A stretch of 64,000 bases of DNA, taken from Laguncularia racemosa (taxonomy: Eukaryota; Streptophyta; Magnoliopsida; Myrtales; Combretaceae). Position 1 is the first letter of the stretch. Every line of letters begins with the position of its first letter. The DNA is taken from contig JBBMOL010000139.1 in assembly GCA_037954665.1 (NCBI GenBank), positions 1,902,232-1,966,231 of the forward strand, given 5' to 3'. Under the pieces are notes generated by a model, which had not been told where the DNA came from, did not search any database, and saw nothing but the letters and a program-made list of their open reading frames with translations. Position numbers and translations under genes: made by a program. This document shows, piece after piece, positions 21,619 to 30,915 of this stretch.

Positions 21619-22455
21619 TGATACGAACCACGCCAACCCGTGACGAAACCCAATACCAATACGTTCAGAAATTCGTTGCCTAAGACGCCCAAACACCTAA
21701 AGTGGAAACCGCGACCCATTGTTTATAAGCGAGATAAGAACCTTGGTATAATGTGAAGACGCCACAATCGGGATGAAAGACCGATTGATAAGTCGGGATG
21801 AACGCCACGGAAATCAATCCGATAAGTTCGATTTAGTTCTTGAAGAACTAAGAGAGGTGCCTCTCAAATATGTTTAATGCTCAAAGATGTAAATTCTTAG
21901 TTGTTCTAAACCCTAGGAGCATTTATACTAGGGTTACAATTCGTGAAAAACAAGTCCAAAACGACGTAGCTTAGATAAGTTGCGTAAAACACGAAAACAG
22001 AACAAGCTGGCCGACAGGGATACACGGCCGTGTACACGACCGTGTACTTTGGCCGTGTACTTTTCTGTGCACATTCTAGTCACATACACGACCGTGTACT
22101 TCTGGTCCTGTATCTTTCTATGGATTTGCTTGTCTCCATACACGGCCGAGCCTTTTAGCCATGTATGATTTTGTGCAATCTTGAAATTCCTACACGACCA
22201 TGCCTTGAACATACATGCCCTATTCAACCCGTGTCCGGTGTGACTTGTATAAAAGCAAGGGTCTTCCCATGGTTGTTCCAATCCGTTCCAACTTCATGAT
22301 TGCTCCAATCCTTTCCGGCTTCATGGACAACCTTTATCAACCCGTTAAGTGCTTCCTTGAATCGTTTCGCTTGATTTCTTGTGATCGGTCCTGGTGGCAC
22401 TTTAAGAGGATCCACATTTCTTCTTCCGGCTTGGCTCTCATCATGGATCTCATCA
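21619..22455 (-). repeat. N1 3' LTR
   Basis: On the minus strand it starts TGATGAGATCC at 22,455 and ends GGTTCGTATCA at 21,619 (837 bp). A TATA box (TATAAAT, minus) lies at about 21,927-21,921 and a dense zone of TACACGGCCGTGTA-type palindromic modules at about 22,018-22,205, just upstream of it. The polyprotein tail is encoded through its first ~230 bp. Confidence 0.9.
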
Positions 22456-22865
22456 TTCCCCTCCTCTTGAAAAGGATTTGTCCTCAAATCATTGCCTTGA
22501 TCAAATGGACTCAGATCAGTAACATAAAATGTGACACTTACTGGATACTCACCTGGTAAATTTTTCTTCTAGGCATTATCATTGATTTTCTCAAGCATCG
22601 GAAATGGACCGTCTCCCTTAGGGTTCAACTTGGATCTCCGATGTAATGGAAAACTCTCCTTGCGAAAATGCACCCAAACCCAATCTCCAGGCTGAAAAAT
22701 CTTGGGTCTCCTGTCCTTGTTCACCCTTGAAGTGACCCTGGCATTTTGTTTTACAATCCTAATCTTTACCTGTGCATGTAGCTTTCTCACGAAATCTGCC
22801 TTAGAATCAGCATCAAAACTCACAGACTTGTTAAGTGACAATGGCAATAAATAAATAGGAACCAA
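22224..22865 (-). pseudogene. N1 integrase C-terminus and LTR-overlapping tail
   Basis: Minus-strand frames give KADFVRKLHAQVKIRIVKQN and FQPGDWVWVHFRKESFP (about 22,800-22,650), the usual integrase C-terminal domain of chromoviruses, then RTNPFQEEGND near 22,480 and PPGPITRNQAKRFKEALNGL near 22,390. The last frame crosses the LTR start at 22,455 and stops at 22,224, so about 230 bp of coding sequence overlap the 3' LTR. An overlap of pol and LTR is known in the centromeric (CRM) chromovirus clade; I see no chromodomain. A frame break separates the two parts near 22,570. Confidence 0.8.
22456..22471 (-). promoter_or_regulatory. N1 polypurine tract
   Basis: On the minus strand TCAAGAGGAGGGGAA directly precedes the LTR start TGATGAGATCC. 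The same tract precedes the 3' LTRs of N2 (about 43,718-43,733, plus) and N3 (45,759-45,774, minus). Confidence 0.88.
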
Positions 22866-22879
22866 TGGGTTAAAAAACC

Positions 22880-23891
22880 CTACACAATCTCAAATGGTGA
22901 ACAATGAGTAGTGCTATATAAAGCCCTGTTATATGCAAACTCCACAAATGGTAGACAATCCTTCCAAGTCCTGATGTTCTTCTCTATGATTGCCCCTAAC
23001 AATTGAATTAAAGTCCTATTAACCACATCAATTTGTGGGTGACAGATAGTTGAAAACATCCATTTAGTTCCCAACTTTTCCCTCAATACTCTCCAAAAAT
23101 GACTAAAAAATTTCTCATCTCGATCACTAACAATGCTTCTAGGTATACCATGCGGACGCACTACCTTTCTAAAGAACAAATCAATAATATGTATAGCATC
23201 ATCAGTTTTATGACAAGGAATGAAATGAACCGTTTTAAAAATCCTATCCACAACCACAAAATTAGAATTTTGACCATGCCTAGGCCTAGATAATCCTAAC
23301 ACAAAATCTATGGAAATGTTTATCCATGGCTTATGAGGAATGACACTATACTCATATAACCAATCTAAGAAGTCATCTAAACAAGGAATGGGATGACGAT
23401 ACTTTACCGTAAAGTTGTTGATGGCGCGGCAGTCAACACACATTCTCCATGTCCCCATCCTTCTTAGGCATCAAAATCACAGGCACTGCACATGGACTCA
23501 TGCCTTGTCTCACGTATCCCTTCTCCATTAACTCATCTACCTGCCTTTGGAGTTCCTTGAGAAAGACATTTTCAAAATCCTGCACAAGAGACACAACCAT
23601 ACTAGGCAAAGCATTAGATAATTCGTTAGTTGTCAAACATGTTTCTTTAAAAACCAACAACAACATAGGTTGCCTCATCACTAATGCTCTCCTTACTACA
23701 CTCGCTCTTGCCACACAACTCTCCTTTTGCAAGGCTGCCCTCTCCTTTTCACTCACCACCAAAGTTGATTCCCCTTCAACTTGGCCTCTCACACTCTTTC
23801 CAGCCTTCCTCTCCTTTTCCTTTCGATCTTGACTCTTATATTCCTTTTTCTTCTCATTGTCTTTTGCTCTCTCACTCTCCTTGTTTTTCAC
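22880..23891 (-). pseudogene. N1 RT N-terminus fused to integrase core
   Basis: Reading minus from 23,891: a Lys/Glu-rich linker, then LVQDFENVF joined to LKELQRQVDELMEKGYV (an RT N-terminal segment is already missing there), SPCAVPVILMPKKDG, a single-base insertion near 23,455, then RMCVDCRAINNFTVKYRHPIP. At about 23,360 the RT text LDDFLDW jumps to LYEYSVIPHKPW, the start of the integrase core. Core residues: Asp51 (ISIDFVLG) and Asp112 (SDRDEKFF) of the 192-codon frame, but the expected third acidic motif (GQTE in relatives) is contracted to QIDVVNRT, so Glu is absent. RT palm, RNase H and integrase HHCC are gone. Confidence 0.88.
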
Positions 23892-24245
23892 TAAACCTTA
23901 TGTTTTGCAAAAGACTGTTGTAGCTGCAACTGGTCCTCATATACTTGCTTAGGTGTTAAAGGTTTAAGATTAAAGCTTTTCCTTTGGTGAACATGCGTAT
24001 ACTTGTTAGAAAAGCCATCATGAACAGCCTTCCTCTCAAATTGCCATGGCCTCCCCAACAATACATGACATGCTTGCATTGGCACTACATCGCATAACAC
24101 CTCATCCTCATATCTACCAATGCGAAAACCAATCAAGGCTTGCTTACTCACCTTAGTCTCACCACTATCATTCAACCACTGCAATTTCTATGGACTAGGG
24201 TGCTAACAGTTTTGAGCCCCAGCCTCTCAACAATAAAATTGCTCA
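23891..24245 (-). pseudogene. N1 protease C-terminal part
   Basis: The minus-strand frame shows KQALIGFRIGRYEDEVLCDV, then MQACHVLLGRPWQFERKAVHDG (about 24,090-24,025), the LLGRPW turn typical of plant Ty3/gypsy retropepsins, and FNLKPLTPKQVYEDQ. The active-site segment lies just upstream in another frame because of a one-base loss at the DGGSC-type motif (about 24,265). Not functional. Confidence 0.82.
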
Positions 24246-24650
24246 CTACATTGGAGCAACTTCCCCATCAATAATCAAACTACAAATGTGATCTCCTAGA
24301 TAACATCTAATATGAAATATATTCTCTCTTTTCCTATCTCCTCTATCTTCCCAATCCCTAGTTCCTCTATTCCGACCAATATATCCTCTATAACTCCCGC
24401 CAGAAGGCTCATCAAAGTCATCATCCGACATTTCATCTCCACCCCTCGGTACTCTCCTAGAACGACTCTCCCTCTTACGCCCTTGGAATACGTTTGTGGA
24501 TTGGTCTAGTCTTTGCTCTACCGTCTCATGAATTTGTTCCATTCCCTCTTGGAACATCCTCTTCATTTCTCCCCTTAATGCCTCAATTACCAACCTAGCA
24601 TCAAACCTTCCCCTCTCACCTTCAGGAGAATGTTGTCACGACATTGTTCC
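24246..24650 (-). pseudogene. gag: N1 gag N-terminus fused to protease active-site region
   Basis: The minus-strand frame from 24,593 reads EALRGEMKRMFQEGMEQIHE (helical, coiled-coil-like), then an Arg/Ser- and Asp-rich segment (SRSRRVPRGGDEMSDDDFDE), then WEDRGDRKRENIFHIRCYLG and LIIDGE, which is already protease. Capsid and CCHC zinc-knuckle sequence present in N2 (about 41,030-41,640) is missing, so N1 suffered an additional gag deletion. It could not form a particle. Confidence 0.78.
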
Positions 24651-25143
24651 TGCAGAAAAGATTAGTACTAACACAAAATATATATAAAATTAACCTCACG
24701 ATACACTCCCTTACGTGTTTCGCTCAAATGATGATATCACACAGTCACTTGTGTATTCTCACAAATAATGATGATATCAACTTGCCAATTTCCTCTTCTC
24801 AATTCTCTTGGAACTAACCTGAACTACACCAATTTCCTTCCGTAGAATTCAAAACAACTCTAGGGTTCGTAAATTTTCCTCTATTTTTTCTATCCGATTT
24901 TTTTTTTTGTCTTGGTTGTTGCTCTTGATCACATTTTTCTTGTCTTTCTTTTCTTTCTCTTCTTTTTTTTTTTGGTCGTGATTTTTACACTTTTTTTTTT
25001 TTGTAACAATCGCCTAGTCGATAATACACTATCAAAAGACAATCAATACTATGAAATTGAATACGATAATTGATATGAACGATTGGAGTTAGGGTTTTTG
25101 ATATTACCTTCCTCAACCGAACTTGATGTTTTGACGAACCTAA
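24651..25143 (-). other. N1 5' leader
   Basis: Untranslated leader between primer site and gag (read minus). It is A-rich on the minus strand, with poly-T tracts on plus at 24,899-24,907, 24,965-24,973 and 24,993-25,002. No ORF or other motif is seen. The corresponding leader in N2 (39,962-40,460) carries the same A/G-rich tracts. Confidence 0.7.
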
Positions 25144-25155
25144 GCTCTGATACCA
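25144..25155 (-). promoter_or_regulatory. N1 primer binding site for tRNA-iMet
   Basis: The minus strand reads TGGTATCAGAGC, the standard plant tRNA-iMet primer-site core, starting three bases after the 5' LTR end. It fixes the element's orientation and the LTR border. Confidence 0.93.
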
Positions 25156-25158
25156 AAC

Positions 25159-26004
25159 TAATACGAACCACACCAACCCGTGACGAAACCCAATACCAAT
25201 ACGTTCGGAAATTCGTTGCTTAAGACGCCCAAATACCTAAAGTGGAAACCACAACCCGTTGTCTATAAGCGAAACAAGAACCTTGGTATAATGTGAAGAC
25301 GCCACAATCGGGATGAAAGACCGATTGATAAGTCGGGATGAACGCCACGGAAATCAATCCGATAAGTTCGATTTAGTTCTTGAAAAACTAAGAGAGGTGC
25401 CTCTCAAATATGTTTAATGTTCAAAGATGTAAATTCTTAGTTGTTCTAAACCCTAGGAGCTTTTATACTAGGGTTACAATTCGTGAAAAACAAGTCCAAA
25501 ACGACGTAGCTTAGATAAGTTGCGTAAAAACACGAAAACAGAACAAGCTGGCCGGCAGGGATACATGGCCGTATACACGACCTGTACTTGGCTGTACTTT
25601 TCTATGCACATTCCGATCACATACACGACCGTGTACTTCTGGTCGTGTATCTTTCTGTGGATTTGCTTGTCTCCATACACGACCGTGCCTTTTAGCCGTG
25701 TATCTAGTCGTGTATGATTCTGTGCAATCTTGGAATTCCTACATGGCCGTGCCTTGAACATACACGCCCTCTTCAACCTGTGTCCGGTGTGACTTGTATA
25801 AAAGTAAGGGTCTTCCCATGGTTGTTCCAATCCGTTCCAACTTCATGATTGCTCCAATCCTTTCCGGCTTCATGGACAACCTTTATCAACCCGTTAAGTG
25901 CTTCCTTGAATCGTTTCACTTGATTTCTTGTGATCGGTCCAGGCTGCACTTCAAGAGGATCCACATTTCTTCTTCCAGCTTGGCTCTCATCATGGATCTC
26001 ATCA
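25159..26004 (-). repeat. N1 5' LTR
   Basis: On the minus strand it starts TGATGAGATCC at 26,004 and ends GGTTCGTATTA at 25,159 (846 bp); the terminal CA has become TA. It carries the same palindromic TACACGACCGTGTA module zone (about 25,555-25,770) and TATA box (about 25,465) as the 3' LTR, with small indels in the module zone. Confidence 0.9.
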
Positions 26005-26078
26005 ATGGTGAAGTGTATTGTGGTTGTTGAAGTTAGTAAGCAAAAAATGTCAAGTGAGTTGTATTTGTCTATAATGTA

Positions 26079-26528
26079 TTGCATCGGGACATGACTTCTT
26101 TTCCAACCATTGATGAGGGACAAAGAGAAAACTTGTTCAATACTTCTTGTAGGGTACAAGGAAACTTGTGCATAATTATTATTGATGGTGGTAGTTGTAC
26201 TAATGTTGTAGCTACATCATTAGTATCGAAGTTGAAACTTGAAAATATCCCACATCCCAAACCCTATACATTACATTGGTTGAATGATCAGGATAGTCTT
26301 TATGTGACCCAAAGGGCTAGGATACCCTTCAGTATAGGGGACAAGTACTATGATGAGCTTGAATGTGATATTCTTCCTATTTGTACATCCTATATATTAC
26401 TTGGTAGACCATGGTTGTATGATAGGATGGTATTACATGATGGGTATAGAAATACTTATATGTTCAAAAAAGATGGTAAACGTATAGTATTGAACCCTAT
26501 GTCGCCATTAGAGGTCCAGGAGATGTAA
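26079..26528 (+). CDS. Retropepsin fragment of a chromovirus-like element
   Basis: Open frame of 149 codons, part of a former polyprotein; its start Met is not natural. Motifs: LFNTSCRVQG, then the active site IIIIDGGSCTNVVATSLV (catalytic Asp at about 26,184), HPKPYTLHWLND, ARIPFSIGDKYYDELECDIL, YILLGRPWLYDRMVLHDGYR and KKDGKRIVLNPMSP. All are typical of plant Ty3/gypsy proteases, and DGG at the active site is common in them. The fold is complete to the eye, but gag upstream and RT downstream are missing, so it has no element to serve. Confidence 0.88.
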   Translation: MHRDMTSFPTIDEGQRENLFNTSCRVQGNLCIIIIDGGSCTNVVATSLVSKLKLENIPHPKPYTLHWLNDQDSLYVTQRARIPFSIGDKYYDELECDILPICTSYILLGRPWLYDRMVLHDGYRNTYMFKKDGKRIVLNPMSPLEVQEM

Positions 26529-26544
26529 AGATAGATAAAACAAC

Positions 26545-26860
26545 CATCACAGAATCTTGAGGATCATAGTCACATGATCAAACCTTTAGAGGACCAAACT
26601 GTGCAGACGTAGGTATGCCAACCTTCAAAGGTTCTTGAGGCTCTAGTAACACGAGCCAACCCTTAGAGCATAAAATTTGTCAGACACCGATATGCTAACC
26701 TTCAGAGGATCTTGATGATCATAGTCAGACGAGTAGACCACCAGAGAGCTAGATGTTTAGAGACAGTTATGTTCACCTTCAGAGGTTTTAGAGGGTAATG
26801 AGTAGTTGGGCCAACCATTAGAAGACCATGAGGATCAGCAACATACAGATGAGTTAGAAA
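26545..26860 (+). repeat. Four tandem 77-78-bp units downstream of protease
   Basis: Units share CCTTCAGAGG(A/T)TCTTGA... starts, with the CTTGA core at about 26,556, 26,634, 26,711 and (as TTTAG) 26,788, and a later CCAACC(A/C)TTAGA-type segment. Units are clearly diverged. No continuous frame passes through, although 78 bp would be 26 codons. It occupies the place where RT, RNase H and integrase would normally be encoded. Confidence 0.75.
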
Positions 26861-27056
26861 AGGGGGAAACATTTTCAGTGGAACAGGTCGATACATGGGC
26901 GACTTTATTGGATAATGGAGCATTATTTGTGTTGTAGATGACATACATCGTGGAAATGGAGGAGAGAAAACAATCACCACCCGTGGTATTTCAAATTTTG
27001 GGATTCTGCAGTAATATTTCTTCAGGTAGCTTGCTAGGAGGAAACAAAGTCTCTAC
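26861..27056 (+). other. Unassigned internal sequence of L2
   Basis: No ORF or motif is recognised between the 78-bp repeat and the polyprotein tail. Confidence 0.4.
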
Positions 27057-27194
27057 TGCATTGATCTACCAGATTTGAGGAAAAATCTTTTTGAGGCCCG
27101 AGGAGATGATAGGAATCAAAATCCAACAAAACCTATCATTAGGGCAAGAACTAAAGGAATTCGAATTTTGGCAATGAGGGCCCATTTTGAGTAG
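27057..27194 (+). pseudogene. L2 polyprotein C-terminal tail
   Basis: The frame reads CIDLPDLRKNLFEARGDDRN and then NPTKPIIRARTKGIRIL, with the stop at 27,192-27,194. It matches the DLRTNPFQEEGND and GPITR(A/N)xAK pattern of the N1 and L1 tails. It overlaps the LTR start by 20 bp. Integrase sequence that should precede it is missing. Confidence 0.7.
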
Positions 27195-28131
27195 ATCGAT
27201 TCCAAAATTATTATAAATTAATCTCTTTTCTATTATTCTTGTATTGTGTTTTCCAACAAGAACACTTATCATATTTTATAGGGCAATGGACAAACTCCCA
27301 CAAACTCAGCTTGTGGTTATCCATGGACCGACCTAACCGGCGATGAGCTAGGCCAATGAATCCTATAAAAGACTGGCATCTTGAAGACCAATTTCTTTTA
27401 TATATTTTTCATTTGCATGGACTATTTATGTTGTAATCATTTTGGAACACTTTTATTTCCTTGTAATTTTCATTTAGGACTAGCCACCTTAAAAATGGCA
27501 AACTGTAATTTTGACCATTTTCTAACCTTAGGAGTAGCAAGTATAAATACTTGCTTAGAATAGGGTTTGAGGAGGCCATATTTTTGCAGAACAAACATAG
27601 CACTTTCATGTGTGGAATTAGGGTTTATCCTATTCAAAAATCTCTTATCAATTTCAACCCAAGAATTGGAATTGTGGCGAGTGCGACAAAGGAGAATTGT
27701 GAATCATATCGATTTCATCTTTGTTGTTTTTCATTTCTTCTCTAGTGAGTCATATCTAGGGTAGATTTGAATCTTTCTTGGACTTATTTGTGATTGTATT
27801 TCGTGGACAATTATCTTGTAAGGTTGATTATCATTTGAGATTGAATGCTCTTCAGTGGTGGCGTGAATTTGAGCTTGTGTGGGAAGAGGGTACATCATGG
27901 TTTTGTGCTTTTCTTTTTCATCCATTTCACGTGAAATTCACTTGATCTTATTGTTTATTAGTGAAATTGATCATTAGTGGAAGTTAATTGAATCTTTGAA
28001 CCATTGGATTTCATCAAAGTTCCATTAGGATCACACAATTTCCTAGTTCCATTGGATTGGTTTGCTTGTGACTTGAGGATTGTTTTCTTTAAGTCATTTG
28101 ATTGTGCTTGAACTTGGTTTTGAGCACATCA
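27175..28131 (+). repeat. L-type LTR of remnant L2 (about 957 bp)
   Basis: The start is inferred at TGAGGGCCC by aligning the tail with L1, and the end GAGCACATCA is certain by comparison with L1 and L3. A TATA-like AGTATAAATACTTGC lies at about 27,538-27,552. It is longer than L1 and L3 (665 bp), so it is a diverged family member. Confidence 0.65.
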
Positions 28132-28178
28132 GGTAGTTTGGTCATATGTGCATGCATGCATATGCGCTGTTTTGCGGT
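28132..28178 (+). repeat. Short TGCATG satellite remnant
   Basis: Forty-seven bases of the G/T form (GTCATATGTGCATGCATGCA) are caught between the LTR of L2 and the lone LTR L3. Confidence 0.75.
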
Positions 28179-28843
28179 TGATGGGAATCAAACCTCTTGA
28201 CCTAGCATTACGAAGCCTTCTTGAACAAAGGGAACCAAGACATTCACATAATGTCTTTATTTATTTTATGTAATTATTTTACATTTTTTTATCAGTGCAT
28301 TTTGTTGATATTATAGGATGGCGAACCAACACATTAATGCTTAGTTTGTGAGCTATTCTTGGACCTATAAAAAGCTAGAGAAACTGGCCATACATTGCTT
28401 ACATTTCACTTAGAGAACTGGTTGGCAAATTGCTCCAAGAGGATCGGTTTAAGCATCATTTTGTATTGTTGAATTTTCCTTATTTATAATAGGTAGAAAT
28501 ACTCGTTATTTAGGTTTTTGGATAACACTTTTTCATAATGAAAATCACTTGCATTTTTTCCTAAAAGGTCTCTCCATTTCATGCCTACTCTTATCAATTT
28601 TTATCCCAGAGATTGTGGCAAGTTTGCTTAGGAATTATTGTATGTAATATCAATAATTTCCTAGCTCTTTCCAATTATTACTAGTGCGTAATATCTAGTA
28701 TGTAATTGGATTATCTTTTTCCTCTTCTAATTTCACATAATTTAGGGTTCTTATTACTAGCTAGAGTTCACACCATTGATTGGAAATTGGATACATTGTT
28801 CTTCCTTCTTTGATTTATATAAATTAACCATTGGAGCACATCA
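28179..28843 (+). repeat. Lone L-family LTR (665 bp), copy L3
   Basis: Starts TGATGGGAATC and ends GGAGCACATCA, with satellite on both sides and no internal sequence, as expected for a solo LTR left by LTR-LTR recombination. Flanks GCGGT and ATGGT agree at three of five bases, so there is no clean target duplication. It aligns with L1 on the opposite strand over its whole length. Confidence 0.78.
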
Positions 28844-29251
28844 ATGGTCGTGTGGTTTTACAATCATGCGAGCATACAGGCATTCGTACTTATGTGTATA
28901 TGTGTGGTCATGCATGCATGCTTGTGGTTGTTCGATCTTATTATCTACATATATGCTTGAGTGTGGTAGCATGGTTGTACGTGCATGCATGCTGTGTCAT
29001 GTTTGCATGCATGCAATCGTGCTATTGTGCTTTAGATACATGCAGTCATGTGTGCATGTGTGCAGTTATGCATGCATGCGTGCAATTGTACGTACGTGCA
29101 GTTGCACATGTGTGCATGCATGTAATCGTACATGTGTGTGGTCATGCATGCTTGTGAGCATGTGGTTGTGTGATCATACATGTAAGTGTGTGAGTGTGCG
29201 GTCATGCTTGCACCATGCAGTTGTGTGGTTAAGTGTCCGGTTGTGTATGCG
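28844..29251 (+). repeat. TGCATG satellite, block 6, G/T form
   Basis: TGGTCGTGTGG, GTCATGCATGCATG and CAATCGTGC words; orientation opposite to blocks 2-5 and like block 1. Interrupted at 29,251 by the T1 LTR (last bases ATGCG). Confidence 0.9.
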
Positions 29252-30874
29252 TGATGGGTGTCGAATCCAACAAAAATAAAAACCTACTCCTAGATAATGA
29301 TATGATTTGTGTATAGTAGTGAGTAGGGTCGCATCCACAGGGATTGGTTTAAATATATTTCTATTCAAAGCGAATAAAGAGGAAAAGAAAATGGGGGTTT
29401 TGTTGGTGAATCAAATTAATATTGAAACAAGATAATAAAATCGAATATTGATAAAAAGCCTAGCCAAAGGAATCAAGATAGTTTAATTCTAGGAATTGAT
29501 CATCGATGCAAATGTTTTCTATTCTTATTTCTAGATAAACCAGTTATGGATTATTAACAAGCTCTAACAACCTATCTTTTTGTACTTCTTCGATAATCAA
29601 GAGAAGCTCTTTGATTATTTCTCTTATCGATTAGACAACCCTAGACAAGCGCTTAGGATTTAATCTACCAATAGCATTAAAAACTAGAGAGACCACCAAT
29701 TCATGCAAGTAGATTATAAGATAACCTATTTAAACCATGATCATACACCTCCATAACATGAATTCGATCATCTATTTTATAACCAAACATGTATTGTGTC
29801 ACTGAGACTAAAACAATCAAACAATTATGGATTTGACGTACTAGTTGACAATATATTAACTTGCTAATTGAGTAGAAGAGCTCTAATTCATACCAATCAA
29901 CAAAGATAATAATGACAAAACGATCAGAAGATATATGAATATCCAAAAACAAAGAATAAAATAAATACAAGTCAATTAGACCTCACAATTCAGGGAGAAT
30001 TAAACATCTATGACCCTTTGGCTAGAAAAGTAGCTTAGCTACACATGTTCATCAGCAAAACGGAAATAAAGAGTAAAAACATAACAAGCCTCTGTTCTCC
30101 GGCTGCCTGCTCTGCCCCCTTCTTTCCTTATTGTCTCCAAATGATCCAAGATTCAAGATGCTCTAACCCTCTAGGGTTAAGTTCTAATTTATATTGTTAA
30201 AGGAGGGGGAGGTGATCTTTTGCTAGCAGGATACGAAAAAATTTCCTTTTTTTAAGTAGATTTCGAGAATGAATATTCGTCCACCTGGCACGCCCTACAA
30301 AAAGGCTTGGAGCAAGCCGTGCCTTCCTTTGTGTTAATTCAAGTACACTTCGTGTCCAGTGTGTACACGGCTCCACCCCGCTAGATTTCCAACCGTTGCC
30401 TTCCTCTGTGCATAATCTACAAGTCTTCATCCGTTTTCCACTGTGTGCTAAAGGCTTCAACCACGGCTAGATCCTAGGCCCTGTCTTCCTCTATTTAATG
30501 TTCCACAATTTCTTCTCCTTGGCACGTCTAGCTTCCACCACTGGTTTCCACCATGGCTTCTATCACGACCGTGTTACAAACCGGTCTCCTCTTCCCATGC
30601 AGTGTGTAGCACGGTTTCACCATGGCCATATCTCAAACTGTGGGCCCCCATTCTAGATATACATGTCCATGTGCTTTCCTCTGGTGGTGTAAATCCTTGT
30701 CTTGATCCAAGTTGTAGACGACTTCTCTAATTTACTTGAATTAGCATCCTTTTACTCCATTTAACCTGATTTATCACCATACTAGAATTAAGTGCCATTT
30801 CCTTATGATTTCTATAAAATCATATTGAATTAACACAATTTTACTATAAAGATTAATATAAAATGGCTCTATCA
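29252..30874 (-). repeat. T1 3' LTR (clean copy)
   Basis: On the minus strand it starts TGATAGAGCCATTTTATATT at 30,874 and ends TTCGACACCCATCA at 29,252 (1,623 bp). TATA box (AATATAAAT, minus) at about 30,194-30,186; CACGG/CCGTG modules at about 30,284-30,660, just upstream of it in the sense direction. The sense-strand end (CCTGTGGATGCGACCCTACT) is typical of Athila/Tat U5 regions. Confidence 0.9.
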
Positions 30875-30915
30875 AAATTCCCCACACTTAAACTCTTTGC
30901 TTGTCCTCAAGCAAT
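30875..30915 (-). promoter_or_regulatory. T1 3' polypurine tract
   Basis: The minus strand reads TTGAGGACAAGCAAAGAG, then TTAAGTGTGGGGAATTT, directly before the LTR start. It is nearly identical to the PPT of Athila-1. Confidence 0.9.

Larger units (their letters stand above)
21619..26004 (-). mobile_element. N1: internally deleted chromovirus-like Ty3/gypsy element (family N)
   Basis: Minus-strand element with both LTRs, a tRNA-iMet primer site, a short gag N-terminus fused to protease, the start of RT fused directly to the integrase core, a polyprotein tail that runs into the 3' LTR, and a polypurine tract. Missing are the gag capsid and zinc knuckle, nearly all RT including the catalytic YxDD region, RNase H and the integrase zinc finger. 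At 4.4 kb it cannot move by itself. Flanking bases do not match (ATTGC at 21,614-21,618, ATGGT at 26,005-26,009), so one side was rearranged or the LTRs came from different insertions. The same RT-to-integrase junction occurs in N2 and N3. Confidence 0.88.
26005..28131 (+). mobile_element. L2: chromovirus-like remnant, protease then tail then LTR
   Basis: A plus-strand remnant starting abruptly at the N1 border. It holds a retropepsin frame (26,079-26,528), a 77-78-bp tandem repeat (26,548-26,860), unassigned sequence, a polyprotein tail (27,057-27,194) and an LTR (27,175-28,131). RT, RNase H and integrase core are entirely absent between protease and tail. The LTR ends TTTTGAGCACATCA like L1 and L3 and is followed at once by satellite. 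Confidence 0.7.

Noticed and set aside
23449..23923. Plus-strand Ser/Leu/Phe-rich ORFs of 127 and 79 codons
   Set aside because: Antisense shadows of the N1 Lys/Glu-rich linker and RT start.
26184..26192. Asp-Gly-Gly at the retropepsin active site as an inactivating change
   Set aside because: DGGSCTN is common in plant chromovirus-like proteases, so it is not evidence of damage.
28776..29279. 167-codon ORF spanning an LTR end and satellite
   Set aside because: It crosses the L3 LTR border into satellite and reads Cys/Val/His/Met-rich repeat text.
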